Source: Saussurea involucrata
Lineage: Eukaryota; Streptophyta; Magnoliopsida; Asterales; Asteraceae
Direction: 5' to 3'
NCBI GenBank assembly: GCA_033807775.1
Contig: CM066322.1
Location: 18,341,001-18,405,000 of the forward strand
DNA: 64,000 bases
Under the pieces are notes generated by a model, which saw only the letters and a program-made list of their open reading frames with translations, made no database searches and was not told where the DNA came from. The position numbers and the translations under genes are program-made. Below are positions 1 through 11,554 of this stretch, in pieces. Each line of letters starts with the position of its first letter. Within the stretch, counting starts at the first letter, position 1.

Positions 1-1512
1 TGATTTCTAAGTGAGTCCCATTTTGCCATTATATTACATCACTTAGCCATGTTCTTGTATATATGCTTAAATTTGATGTTAGAATCCTTCTCTGTTATGA
101 TTTTTGATTCAGGATGTGGCTATTCTCTAAGTTTACGTGACAATCATACATGTGTTGAAAACTCCTTGAGCCACGACGGTGCTTTATGTATGGAGGTCTG
201 TTCCTTTTCGTTTTCCTTTTTGTTTTCATATTTATTTATGATCTTTCATTGGTTTCCGAGTAACATGATAATTTAGCATTCCCACCACTGCATTTGCAGT
301 ACCTATTCGACTCACTGAAAGCCATTAGTGTTTTGAAATGTGGGCATACGATACACCGTAAATGTGTTGACGAATTGATTATGCGTAAAAAGTAGGACTC
401 TATTGGCTCATATTTGTATCTTATACATATATATACATATAGTATTTTTGCTAAATTTTGATACTTCTTTTTACATATTTTCTTGCCCTATATGCTTAAG
501 GGCAGAAGCAATAGATACGTCCATGATTTGGAAGAGACTAGATGAGGAGGCACGTTAGAAAGATATTGTCCTATATGTTGTGAGGTTTGTTCCCTTTTAA
601 AATTTTCTTTGATAGTTTCAGTTTTAGTATGCGATAGTGAGTATATTTCTCTAGTTGGTGGTTGTGGCACATCTGATTGATGTAGCTTAGTATAGGTGGC
701 TAAAATCTGATCTTTTATTCTCCTTCTTTCCTTTCTCGTTCTCTATTTCTTTCTTTCTTTCTTTTTGCTACTTCTCTCTTTTCTCTTTTGTACGACACAC
801 ACACACACACTCAAGGACCAAAAGTACTTTTCTCTCTCAAGTACAACAATGTCCTTTTTTATAAAAATGAGGCGGTGGAAATGGGATGAGGTGTCACCAC
901 TTTAACCAAACTAACCCCATAATTCCATCAATTGGCAAAATACATCCTCCAACTTATATATTAAAATTAAAGCTTACCCCTTAACTTATAATTCCGTAAA
1001 AACAAATAACGTAAATTATTGGGGGATAAACTCTAAAATTAATCTATCAAATAATTATACTCAAATTATTCAATAAACCAAACGTAACACTTTATATAAA
1101 AACGAGATGTTACATTTTTCTTCACAATGTCCCTGAATTTACAAGTGTTTTGTCGTTGTCTAGGTTGCTCGTGTCTGCACAAACTGCGATGTCATCATGG
1201 GAAACTATTTTTTGTGAAATTTGTAAAATCTATGACAATGTATGATTCAAATCAATTCACATACCCTTTGTATTATATGAGAAGGTTTATGTTCCATTGA
1301 TGCTAACTTTCATATTGCAGAGGGACAAGGGGAAGTTCCACTGCAATGATTGTGGTATCTGCAGGTCAGTGGGCTATGTTCTGTTAAGATGCTTATTGAA
1401 TCATTTGGATCTTTTTTTTTAATTTCTCATCTAAGTTCCAAACCGTTTATTTTTTCCAGAGTCGGCGACCGTGAGAATTTTTTCCATTGCATACTGTGTA
1501 AGAGTCGAGATT
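1..1512 (+). pseudogene. CHY/CTCHY/RING zinc-finger E3 ligase fragment, unit 1 (short unit)
   Basis: Exon-like blocks keep GT-AG borders: the end of the CTCHY finger (113-195, SLRDNHTCVENS), the first RING exon (from 300, YLFDSLKAISVLKCGHTIH), a second RING block, then a CHY-finger exon and an FHCNDC exon. These match the MIEL1/CHYR1/RZPF34 family of plant E3 ubiquitin ligases. This copy is dead. The acceptor before the second RING exon reads ACAT instead of ACAG. Cys is replaced by Gly in SHDGALC. The T-run in the CHY exon has six Ts and shifts the frame to a stop. About 210 bp after HCxxC are deleted, so the next unit follows directly. N-terminal CHY and C-terminal zinc-ribbon exons are absent. 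Confidence 0.8.
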
Positions 1513-3234
1513 TGATTTCTAAGTGAATCATATTTTGCCATTATATTACATCACTCAGCCATGTTCTTGTATATATGCTTAAATTTGATGTTAGAATCCT
1601 TCTCTGTTAAGCTATTTGATTCAGGATGTTTCTATTCTCTAAGTTTACGTGACTATCATACATGTGTTGAAAACTCCTTGAGCCACGACTGTGCTTTATG
1701 TATGGAGGTTTGTTCCTTTTCGTTTTCATTTTTGTTTTCTTATTTATTTATGATCTTTCATTGGTTTCTGAGTAACATGATAATTTAGCATCCCCACCAC
1801 TGCATTTGCAGTACCTATTCGACTCGCTGAAAGCCATTAGTGTCTTGAAATGTGGGTATACGATATACCGTAAATGTGTTGACGAATTGATTATGCGTAA
1901 AAAGTAGGACTCTATTGGCTCATATTTGTATCTTATACATATATATATACATATATATTATTTTTGCTAAATTTTGATACTCATTTTTACAGATTCTCTT
2001 GCCCAATATGCTTAATGGCAGAAGCAATAGATACGTCCGTGATTTGGAAGAGACTAGATGAGGAGGCACGTTAGAAAGATATTGTCCTATATGTTGTGAG
2101 GTTTGTTCATTTTTAAAATTTTCTTTGATAGTTTCAGTTTTAGTATGCGATAGTGAGTATATTTCTCTAGTTGGTGGTTATGGCACATCTGATTGATGTA
2201 GCTTAGTATAGGTGGCTAAAATCTGATCTTTTCTTCTCTTTCTTTCCTTTCTCGTTCTCAATTTCTTTCTCTCTCTCTTTTTGCTATTTCTCTATTTTCT
2301 CTTTTGTACGACACACACACACACTCTCAAGGACCAAAAGTACTTTTCTCTCTCAAGTACAACGATGTCCTTTTTTAGAAAAATGAGGCGGTGGAAATGG
2401 GATGAGGTGTCACCACTTTAACCAAACTAACCCCATAATTCCATCAATTGGCAAAGTACATCCTCCAACTTATATATCAAAATTTAAGCTTACCCCTTAA
2501 CTTATAATTCCGTAAAAACAAATAACGTAAATTATTCGGGGATAAACTCTAAAATTAATCTATCAAATAATTATACTAAAATTATTCAATAAACTAAACC
2601 TAACACTTTATATAAAAACGAGATGTTACATTTTTCTTCACAATGTCCCTGGATTTACAAGTGTTTTGTCGTTGTCTAGGTTGCTCGTGTCTGCACAAAC
2701 TGCGATGTCATCATGGGAAACTATTTTTGTGAAATTTGTAAAATCTATGACAATGTATGATTCAAATCAATTCACATACCCTTTGTATTCTATGAGAAGG
2801 TTTCTGTTCCATTGATGCTAACTTTCATATTGCAGAGGGACAAGGGGCAGTTCCACTGCAATGATTGTGCTATCTGCAGGTCAGTGGGCTATGTTCTGTT
2901 AAGATGCTTATTGAATCATTTGGATCTTTTTTTTAATTTCTCATCTAAGTTCCAAACCGTTTATTTTTTCTAGAGTCGGCGGCCGTGAGAATTTTTTCCA
3001 TTGCATGCTGTGTGGAATGCAATATGTGACATCTAGAATATTTTTCCATTGCAAGAATTTCTTCCACATTTGCTATTTGAACTTGCAATATGTGACGTCT
3101 AGATCTCAAGTCTTACCCCTGGAGGTTATGTTATCAAATTATTTGTTGTTATCAACTTATTGCATTTTTTTGCATTTATAATAACTTATTAGTTGTCTCA
3201 TAATAACCCCATCTTGTCAAAAAGAGTCGAGATT
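1513..3234 (+). pseudogene. CHY/CTCHY/RING E3 ligase fragment, unit 2
   Basis: This unit has the same exon order as unit 1, with the roughly 210-bp segment present. It is the only unit whose CHY exon (about 2680-2755) stays open: the T-run has five Ts and reads VCTNCDVIMGNYFCEICKIYD, keeping four cysteines. The following exon reads FHCNDCAICR. The CTCHY exon carries GCFYSLSLRDYHTC, with Asn replaced by Tyr. The RING acceptor is restored (TTTTACAG), giving FSCPICLMAEAIDTSVIWKRLDEE and then an early stop (GCACGTTAG). In intact family members WKRLDEE is followed by a C-terminal zinc ribbon, which is missing here. Confidence 0.8.
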
Positions 3235-3655
3235 TGATTTCTAAGTGAGTCCCATTTTGCCATTATATTACATCACTCAGCCATGTTCTTGTATATATAT
3301 GCTTAAATTTGATGTTAGAATCCTTCTCTGTTATGCTATTTGATTCAGGATGTTGCTATTCTCTAAGTTTACGTGACAATCATACATGTGTTGAAAACTC
3401 CTTGAGCCACGACTGTGCTTTATGTATGGAGGTTTGTTCCTTTTCGTTTTCATTTTTGTTTTCTTATTTATTTATGATCTTTCATTGGTTTCTGAGTAAC
3501 ATTATAATTTAGCATCCCCACCACTGCATTTGCAGTACCTATTCGACTCGCTGAAAGCCATTAGTGTCTTGAAATGTGGGTATACGATATACCGTAAATG
3601 TGTTGACGAATTGATTATGCGTAAAAAGTAGGACTCTATTGGCTCATATTTGTAT

Positions 3656-3704
<49 letters not shown>

Positions 3705-4973
3705 TTTGCTAAATTTTGATACTCATTTTTACAGATTCTCTTGCCCAATATGCTTAATGGCAGAAGCAATAGATACGTCCGTGATTTGGAAGAGACTAGA
3801 TGAGGAGGCACGTTAGAAAGATATTGTCCTATATGTTGTGAGGTTTGTTCATTTTTAAAATTTTCTTTGATAGTTTCAGTTTTAGTATGCGATAGTGAGT
3901 ATATTTCTCTAGTTGGTGGTTGTGGCACATCTGATTGATGTAGCTTAGTATAGGTGGCTAAAATCTGATCTTTTCTTCTCCTTCTTTCCTTTCTCGTTCT
4001 CAATTTCTTTCTCTCTCTCTTTTTGCTATTTCTCTCTTTTCTCTTTTGTACGACACACACACACTCTCAAGGACCAAAAGTACTTTTCTCTCTCAAGTAC
4101 AACAATGTCCTTTTTTAGAAAAATGAGGCGGTGGAAATGGGATAAGGTGTCATCACTTTAACCAAACTAACCCGATAATTCCATCAATTGGCAAAATACA
4201 TCCTCCAACTTATATATCAAAATTAAAGCTTACCCCTTAACTTATAGTTTCGTAAAAACAAATAACGTAAATTATTCGGGGATAAACTTTAAAATTAATC
4301 TATCAAATAATTATACTAAAATTATTCAATAAACCAAACGTAACACTTTATATAAAAACGAGATGTTACAGTTTTCTTCACAATGTCCCTGGATTTACAA
4401 GTGTTTTGTCGTTGTCTAGGTTGCTCGTGTCTGCACAAACTGCGATGTCATCATGGGAAACTATTTTGTGAAATTTGTAAAATCTATGACAATGTATGAT
4501 TCAAATCAATTCACATACCCTTTGTATTCTATGAGAAGGTTTCTGTTCCATTGATGCTAACTTTCATATTGCAGAGGGACAAGGGGCAGTTCTACTGCAA
4601 TGATTGTGGTATCTGCAGGTCAGTGGGCTATGTTCTGTTAAGATGCTTATTGAATCATTTGGATCTTTTTTTTAATTTCTCATCTAAGTTCCAAACCGTT
4701 TATTTTTTCTAGAGTCGGCGGCCGTGAGAATTTTTTCCATTGCATGTTGTGTGGTATGCAATATGTGACATCTAGAATATTTTTCCATTGCAAGAATTTT
4801 TTCCCCATTTGCTATTTGAACTTGCAATATGTGACATCTAGATCTCAAGTCTTACCCCTGGAGGTTATGTGATCAAATTATTTGTTGTTATCAACTTATT
4901 GCATTTTTTTGCATTTATAATAACTTATTAGTTGTCTCATAATAACCCCATCTTGTCAAAAAGAGTCGAGATT
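3235..4973 (+). pseudogene. CHY/CTCHY/RING E3 ligase fragment, unit 3
   Basis: Exon-like blocks are at 3349-3431 (CTCHY end), 3536-3627 (RING part 1, KCGHTIHRKCVDELIMRKK), 3735-3816 (RING part 2, FSCPIC to a stop), about 4420-4492 (CHY end), 4575-4618 (RDKGQFYCNDCGICR) and 4713-4753 (VGGRENFFHCMLCG). All borders keep GT/AG. The FHC histidine is replaced (FYC). The CHY-exon T-run has four Ts and is out of frame. The intron between the two RING exons has grown into a long (TA)n at about 3660-3700. The exons are read as decayed duplicates, not a coding gene. Confidence 0.8.
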
Positions 4974-5395
4974 TGATTTCTAAGTGAGTCCCATTTTGCC
5001 ATTATATTACATCACTCAGCCATGTTCTTGTATATATGCTTAAATTTGATGTTAGAATCCTTCTCTGTTATGCTATTTGATTCAGGATGTTGCTATTCTC
5101 TAAGTTTACGTGACAATCATACATGTGTTGAAAACTCCTTGAGCCACGACTGTGCTTTATGTATGGAGGTTTGTTCCTTTTCGTTTTCATTTTTGTTTTC
5201 TTATTTATTTATGATCTTTCATTGGTTTCTGAGTAACATGATAATTTAGCATTCCCACCACTGCATTTGCAGTACCTATTCGACTCGCTGAAAGCCATTA
5301 GTTTCTTGAAATGTGGGTATACGATACACCGTAAATGTGTTGACGAATTGATTATGCGTAAAAAGTAGGACTCTATTGGCTCATATTTGTATCTT

Positions 5396-5445
<50 letters not shown>

Positions 5446-6721
5446 TATTTCTGCTAAATTTTGATACTCGTTTTTACAGATTCTCTTGCCCAATATGCTT
5501 AATGGCAGAAGCAATAGATACGTTCGTGATTTGGAAGAGACTAGATGAGGAGGCACGTTAGAAAGATATTGTCCTATATGTTGTGAGGTTTGTTCATTTT
5601 TAAAATTTTCTTTGATAGTTTCAGTTTTAGTATGCGATAGTGAGTATATTTCTCTAGTTGGTGGTTGTGGCACATCTGATTGATGTAGCTTAGTATAGGT
5701 GGCTAAAATCTGATCTTTTCTTCTCCTTCTTTCCTTTCTCGTTCTCAATTTCTTTCTCTCTCTCTTTTTGCTATTTCTCTCTTTTCTCTTTTGTACGACA
5801 CACACACACTCTCAAGGACCAAAAGTACTTTTCTCTCTCAAGTACAACAATGTCCTTTTTTAGAAAAATGAGGCGGTGGAAATGGGATGAGGTGTCATCA
5901 CTTTAACCAAACTAACCCCATAATTCCATCAATTGGCAAAATACATCCTCCAACTTATATATCAAAATTAAAGCTTACCCCTTAACTTATAGTTTCGTAA
6001 AAACAAATAACGTAAATTATTCGGGGATAAACTCTAAAATTAATCTATCAAATAATTATACTAAAATTATTCAATAAACCAAATGTAACACTTTATATAA
6101 AAACGAGATGTTACAGTTTTCTTCACAATGTCCCTGGATTTACAAGTGTTTTGTCATTGTCTAGGTTGCTCGTGTCTGCACAAACTGCGATGTCATCATG
6201 GGAAACTATTTTGTGAAATTTGTAAAATCTATGACAATGTATTATTCAAATCAATTCACATACCCTTTGTATTCTATGAGAAGGTTTCTGTTCCATTGAT
6301 GCTAACTTTCATATTGCAGAGGGACAAGGGGCAGTTCCACTGCAATGATTGTGGTATCTGCAGGTCAGTGGGCTATGTTCTGTTAAGATGCTTATTGAAT
6401 CATTTGGATCTTTTTTTTTTAATTTCTCATCTAAGTTCCAAACCGTTTATTTTTTCTAGAGTCGGCGGCCGTGAGAATTTTTTCCATTGCATGCTGTGTG
6501 GTATGCAATATGTGACATCTAGAATATTTTTCCATTGCAAGAATTTTTTCCACATTTGCTATTTGAACTTGCAATATGTAACATCTAGATCTCAAGTCTT
6601 ACCCCTGGAGGTTATGTGATCAAATTATTTGTTGTTATCAACTTATTGCATTTTTTTTGTATTTATAATAACTTATTAGTTGTCTCATAATAACCCCATC
6701 TTGTCAAAAAGAGTCGAGATT
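4974..6721 (+). pseudogene. CHY/CTCHY/RING E3 ligase fragment, unit 4
   Basis: This is the longest unit and has the same exon series, including GCCYSLSLRDNHTCVENSLSH and KCGHTIHRKCVDE. The (TA)n in the RING intron lies at 5399-5450. The CHY-exon T-run has four Ts and is frameshifted. A TGA to TTA change near 6241 leaves a 163-codon frame open through introns and exons from 6128, but that frame mixes intronic sequence with out-of-frame exon and is not a real product. The RING part 2 block again ends in GCACGTTAG. Confidence 0.8.
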
Positions 6722-7140
6722 TGATTTCTATGTGAGTCCCATTTTGCCATTATATTACATCACTCAGCCATGTTCTTGTATATATGATTATATTTGATGT
6801 TAGAATCCTTCTCTGTTATGCTATTTGATTCAGGATGTTGCTATTCTCTAAGTTTACGTGACAATCATACATATGTTGAAAACTCCTTGAGCCACGACTG
6901 TGCTTTATGTATGGAGGTTTGTTCCTTTTCGTTTTCATTTTTGTTTTCTTATTTATTTATGATTTTTCATTGGTTTCTGAGTAACATGATAATTTAGCAT
7001 TCCCACCACTGCATTTGCAGTACCTATTCGACTCGCTGAAAGCCATTAGTTTCTTGAAATGTGGGTATACGATACACCGTAAATGTGTTGACGAATTGAT
7101 TATGCGTAAAAAGTAGGACTCTATTGGCTCATATTTGTAT

Positions 7141-7175
<35 letters not shown>

Positions 7176-8445
7176 TTTGCTAAATTTTGACACTCATTTT
7201 TACAGATTCTCTTGCCCAATATGCTTAATGGCAGAAGCAATAGATACGTCCGTGATTTGGAAGAGATTAGATGAGGAGGCACGTTAGAAAGATACTGTCC
7301 TATATGTTGTGAGGTTTGTTCATTTTTAAAATTTTCTTTGATAGTTTCAGTTTTAGTATGCGATAGTGAGAATATTTCTCTAGTTGGTGGTTGTGGCACA
7401 TCTGATTGATGTAGCTTAGTATAGGTGGCTAAAATCTGATCTTTTCTTCTCCTTCTTTCCTTTCTCGATCTCAATTTCTTTCTCTCTCTCTTTTTGCTAT
7501 TTCTCTCTTTTCTCTTTTGTACGACACACACACACTCTCAAGGACCAAAAGTACTTTTCTCTCTCAAGTACAACAATGTCTTTTTTTAGAAAAATGAGGC
7601 GGTGGAAATGGGATGAGGTGTCATCACTTTAACCAAACTAACCCCATAATTCCATCAATTGGCAAAATACATCCTCCAACTTATATATCAAAATTAAAGC
7701 TTACCCCTTAACTTATAATTCCGTAAAAACAAATAACGTAAATTATTCGGGGATAAACTCTAAAATTAATCTATCAAATAATTATACTAAAATTATTCAA
7801 TAAACCAAACGTAACACTTTATATAAAAACGAGATGTTACATTTTTCTTCACAATGTCCCTGGATTTACAAGTGTTTTGTCGTTGTCTAGGTTGCTCGTG
7901 TCTGCACAAACTGCGATGTCATCATGGGAAACTATTTTGTGAAATTTGTAAAATCTATGACAATGTATGATTCAAATCAATTCACATACCCTTTGTATTC
8001 TATGAGAAGGTTTATGTTCCATTGATGCTAACTTTCATATTGCAGAGGGACAAGGGACAGTTCCACTGCAATGATTGTGGTATCTGCAGGTCAGTGGGCT
8101 ATGTTCTGTTAAGATGCTTATTGAATCATTTGGATCTTTTTTTTTAATTTCTCATCTAAGTTCCAAACCGTTTATTTTTTCTAGAGTCGGCGGCCGTGAG
8201 AATTTTTTCCATTGCATGCTGTGTGGTATGCAATATGTGACATCTAGAATATTTTTCCATTGCAAGAATTTTTTCCCCATTTGCTATTTGAACTTGCAAT
8301 ATGTGACATCTAGATCTCAAGTCTTACCCCTGGAGGTCATGTGATCAAATTATTTGTTGTTATCAACTTATTGCATTTTTTTGCATTTATAATAACTTAT
8401 TAGTTGTCTCATAATAACCCCATCTTGTCAAAAAGAGTCGAGATT
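6722..8445 (+). pseudogene. CHY/CTCHY/RING E3 ligase fragment, unit 5
   Basis: The exon series is the same as in the other units. A zinc-ligand cysteine in the CTCHY block is changed to Tyr (NHTYVENS). The CHY-exon T-run has four Ts and is frameshifted. The RING exons and their GT-AG borders are kept, with a (TA)n of about 14 repeats in the intron at 7145-7172. RING part 2 ends at the same early stop as in the other units. Confidence 0.8.
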
Positions 8446-8640
8446 TGATTTCTAAGTGAGTCCCATTTTGCCATTATATTACATCACTCAGCCATGTTCT
8501 TGTATATATGCTTAAATATGATGTTAGAATCCTTCTCTGTTATGCTATTTGATTCAGGATGTTGCTATTCTCTAAGTTTACGTGACAATCATACATGTGT
8601 TGAAAACTCCTTGAGCCACGACTGTGCTTTATGTATGGAA
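8446..8640 (+). pseudogene. CHY/CTCHY/RING E3 ligase fragment, truncated unit 6
   Basis: Only the first 195 bp of a unit remain, up to the end of the CTCHY exon (SLSHDCALCME). The sequence then changes abruptly to AT-rich DNA that matches the Harbinger-type fragment near 36020-36120 in reverse. This marks the right end of the array. Confidence 0.8.
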
Positions 8641-8872
8641 GTTTTTATTTTTATTATTTATCTTATTTTTATTTATTAAAAAATATATAAGTATTTTTAT
8701 TTTGTTAAATAATTAGATGTATAAATAAAAGAATTAAAAAAATGAGGTGGCAAGAGGGCTTGAGGGTTCCGCAACGCCACTTTAGGACTTGAGGGTTTGA
8801 GGTGAGGGTTGGAAGAAAAGCTGATGTGACGCTGAGGTGGCTTGAGGGTTGCATTACGAATGGCCTTAGTGA
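8641..8872 (+). mobile_element. PIF/Harbinger-type terminal fragment
   Basis: This segment, including its AT-rich part, is nearly the reverse complement of 35887-36120. The outer end reads ATGGCC followed by TTA, and the copy at 35887 starts TTA then GGCCAT. TTA is the usual Harbinger target duplication. Only the terminal portion is present, and it replaces the rest of RING array unit 6. Confidence 0.6.
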
Positions 8873-9336
8873 TCAAAAGTGTCATTAAGACAAAATATGG
8901 AAGAGACTTGATAGTTGGTGATAAGTACAACTACAAAAAATCAAAAATCATAAGTATAATCTATAAAATATAACTTTATTAACTTTTAATAGAAAATAAA
9001 ATAAAAAGTAAAAGGACTAAGGGGTTGTTTGGGATTGATTATTTAAAATAACTTGTGTTTTTTTTAAGTGTCTATTGACTTATTTGATGTTAAACTGAAG
9101 TTTTATAAAAAAATGTTTAAATTATTTTATGGTTGTATCAAAACGTAATAAAATAATAAGTTGTAAAATAACCAAAAAACTGATAAGTTATTTCAAACAA
9201 TTTAATAAATAATAAGTTAGAAAAAAGTAACTTATCAAAAACTCGTTATTACCGGTGTCAAACTGGTATAAACATTGTTTTCCCATCTAAACACTATAAA
9301 CTTCTTATTACCAGTGACTAAACCGAAATAAGTTTA
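8873..9336. other. AT-rich intergenic spacer
   Basis: No gene was seen. The stretch from about 9020 (GGGGTTGTTTGGGATTGATT) resembles one end of a TIR element with AACTTATT-rich arms, but no matching end or target duplication was found. Confidence 0.4.
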
Positions 9337-9633
9337 TTCTAAATAGAGTAAATTGCAATTTTGGTCCCTGTGGTATGTTGTTTTTTTCACCTTTGGTCTT
9401 CAGAAAATTTTTATTGCAAGAAAAACCCTGTGGTATGCAAAAATGCTCGGTTTTGGTCCTTGAGAAGTAACACCGTTAATTGCAGCTGTTAAATGCCCCC
9501 ATGTGCCTTGCACATGAGGGCAATTTGGTCATTTTACTTTATTTTTCTGTTTTTAACTAAAGACAAAAACCACAGGGACCAAAATTGCAATTACTTGGTA
9601 TTATCTAATATTATAATATTATATATATATATA

Positions 9634-9733
9634 GGGTCCCCTTCTTTTGTTAACCAGTGCATATATGCACTGCCCCGATGTGCATATATGCAATACATGA
9701 AAAAGTTAACAAAAGAAGGAGACCCTATATATA
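9634..9733. mobile_element. Nested ~100-bp foldback inside a (TA)n
   Basis: Arms AGGGTCCCCTTCTTTTGTTAAC and its reverse complement bracket two copies of the palindrome TGCATATATGCA. TATATATA lies on both outer sides. This looks like a tiny MITE that inserted into a TA repeat within the MULE. Confidence 0.6.
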
Positions 9734-10467
9734 TATATATTCATATACATCGTCTTCTTCAAAGTTTATAAGTGACAAAATATCAGCGCCGCCGGCGACC
9801 TGCTTTTTCGGACCTGCTTTTTCGGCGACCTGCTTTTTCTTTATATCTCTTTCACCACCCATTTTCGGATCTGCTTTTTCTAACGAACAACACAGCGACG
9901 CCGACGACCTACAAACCACACGCCGACGACTACCACAATCGCACGCCGCCCTCTCGTTCGCGTCCTCTATAGACCTGCACCTCCACAGAAATCGCACTTC
10001 CACAGAAATCGATTGGTTCTTCGATTTCTTGATTTTCAACCTGCAACCCCTTCTCGATTACCCCCTCTTTTCCTCTGATTTTCGACCACCACACCACAGA
10101 CCATCGTCACAGCACCCCAATCGATTATATATATATATATACATACATCTCCTTCTCTTTTACTTTTTTTCCGGTCGCCTCCTCTTTCTTCTCCGACCAT
10201 CCCTTTCTCCGGCGAGCCGTACGTTTCCGCCACCAAGAAACCCTATTGATAATAACTCAAAAACCCTAACAGATAAATTATGGTTAACCAGCAAACTCAT
10301 TTGATTTTTCTAAAAAAAACATATTATATTTAGTTGAAATCTAGCAAATCTTTGGATATTTATGATGGGTTTTGAGGGTTTGAAGTTGTTGTTCATCTGG
10401 GTTTTGGGAAGACGATGGCGAAGGGCGGCAGGAGAAGGAAGACGACGGTGGAGGGTTTTGGTCCAGG

Positions 10468-10473
<6 letters not shown>

Positions 10474-10520
<47 letters not shown>

Positions 10521-10524
10521 AAGA
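10474..10524. repeat. (TA)n followed by (GA)n microsatellite
   Basis: An alternating TA tract (about 10471-10498) passes directly into a GA tract (about 10499-10521). Confidence 0.9.
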
Positions 10525-10842
10525 GGGATGTTCAAGGGAAAACATCAAATAACTGGAAAATTAAAAAACACTTTATCAACCGTTAGATTAGATAATCTGA
10601 TGGATGTGATTAGATGGTCGGTTACAACAATATTAATTAAATTAAAACACCTCACCCCCCTATTTTTTATTCGAAAAAAGACGAAAAATAAACAAAATCC
10701 GAATGAAATAAATTACACCAAATAAACGATCATATTTTTCTCGTTAATTTGACATCCATATTGATATACTTTTTCCTCCGTATTTTCGTGGTTTTCCGGT
10801 TTTTCAGTTATTTAGGGTTTTCCCTTGAACGTGACCCTATAT
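10525..10842. mobile_element. Nested ~320-bp MITE
   Basis: The left arm GTTCAAGGGAAAAC-AAATAACT pairs with the right arm AGTTATTT-GTTTTCCCTTGAAC. TA-rich DNA lies on both sides, so this family also appears to insert into TA tracts. There is no coding content. Confidence 0.6.
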
Positions 10843-11115
10843 ATATATATAATATATATAATATTTGTTTACTTTTTAATTGGAGATTAAAGAAAAAAGA
10901 AATTACAAAATAAAGTAAAAGGACCAAAATGCCCTCATGTGCAAGGCACATGGGGGCATTTAACAGCTGCAATTAACGGTGTTACTTCTTAGGGACCAAA
11001 ACTGAGCACTTTTGTATATCACATGATTTTTTTTGCGGTAAAAATTTTCTGGAGACCAAAAGTGAGAAAAACAACATACCACAGGGACCAAAATTGCAGT
11101 TTACTCTTCTAAATA

Positions 11116-11519
11116 TTATTAATTTTATTGTGTGTGTGTGTTTTTAAAGACTATTTATTGTGTTTGTGTGTATAAATATAAGCATTTAAATGAAAATAAA
11201 ATAATTTCATTAATGAATTATTGGGTAGATATGAATTAGTTTAATGTATAATTTAAAATTAAAATTTTAATATATTTATATTAAAAAAATATTTAAAAAT
11301 ATTTATGTTGTTTTTCTCGTAAATTTGGAGTTTATTAGAAAATGTTTAATAACACACCATTTGATCCCCTGCAACGACACCACATTAGCTCACCTACATC
11401 CGTCCAATCTCCTTGCTTCCTTGCAACGCGCCCGATTTCGTGTTAAACCAACGTCTGGTCTTACACTTACTGAAATGGACCCACTTTCGTAGTCGTTGGA
11501 TCTGCATATAGTTACAAAT
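11116..11519 (+). promoter_or_regulatory. Upstream region of the UXS gene
   Basis: AT-rich spacer with a (GT)n tract near 11130, then the proximal promoter. CT-rich sequence (11525-11553) just ahead of the probable 5' UTR is typical of plant core promoters. No clear TATA box was assigned. Confidence 0.4.
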
Positions 11520-11554
11520 GCATGTCTCTCTCTTTCTCTCTCTACAGGTCGACC

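Larger units (their letters stand above)
1..8640 (+). repeat. Tandem array of ~1.7-kb units, each with decayed CHY/RING E3-ligase exons
   Basis: Five complete direct repeats and one truncated one start at 1, 1513, 3235, 4974, 6722 and 8446, giving unit lengths of 1512, 1722, 1739, 1748 and 1724 bp. Every unit starts with TGATTTCTAAGTGA and carries the same exon series in the same order. Units 2-5 are nearly identical by eye; unit 1 lacks about 210 bp. Homogeneity and head-to-tail order point to recent unequal crossing-over. The array runs off the left edge of the window, so its full copy number is unknown. It ends at about 8640, where a Harbinger-type fragment begins. Each unit also has a CT-rich/CA-rich tract and a variable (TA)n. 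Confidence 0.93.
9337..11115. mobile_element. Mutator-like (MULE) non-autonomous element with 9-bp TSD
   Basis: The element spans 9346-11106 (1761 bp). Terminal inverted repeats of about 200 bp begin GAGTAAATTGCAATTTTGG on the left and end GCAGTTTACTC on the right. Both sides carry the perfect 9-bp duplication TTCTAAATA (9337-9345 and 11107-11115), the Mutator hallmark. No transposase is seen. The interior is GC-richer (9780-10240) with short overlapping frames and no recognisable protein, and it holds two smaller nested elements plus TA and GA tracts. Confidence 0.93.

Noticed and set aside
5209..5805. 198-codon minus-strand open frame across RING array unit 4, repeated in units 3 and 5
   Set aside because: It is antisense to the decayed RING exons and crosses the (TA)n, which translates as IYIYIY. 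No family resemblance exists, and length varies with the microsatellite.
6128..6619. 163-codon plus-strand frame in array unit 4
   Set aside because: It reads through introns and frameshifted exons; only short pieces match the zinc-finger family. It is open because a stop was lost by chance in this unit.
9657..10304. 215-codon frame inside the MULE
   Set aside because: It runs from the foldback through the GC-rich filler and TA tracts, with no recognisable domain. It overlaps another long frame on the opposite strand, as expected from low stop density.
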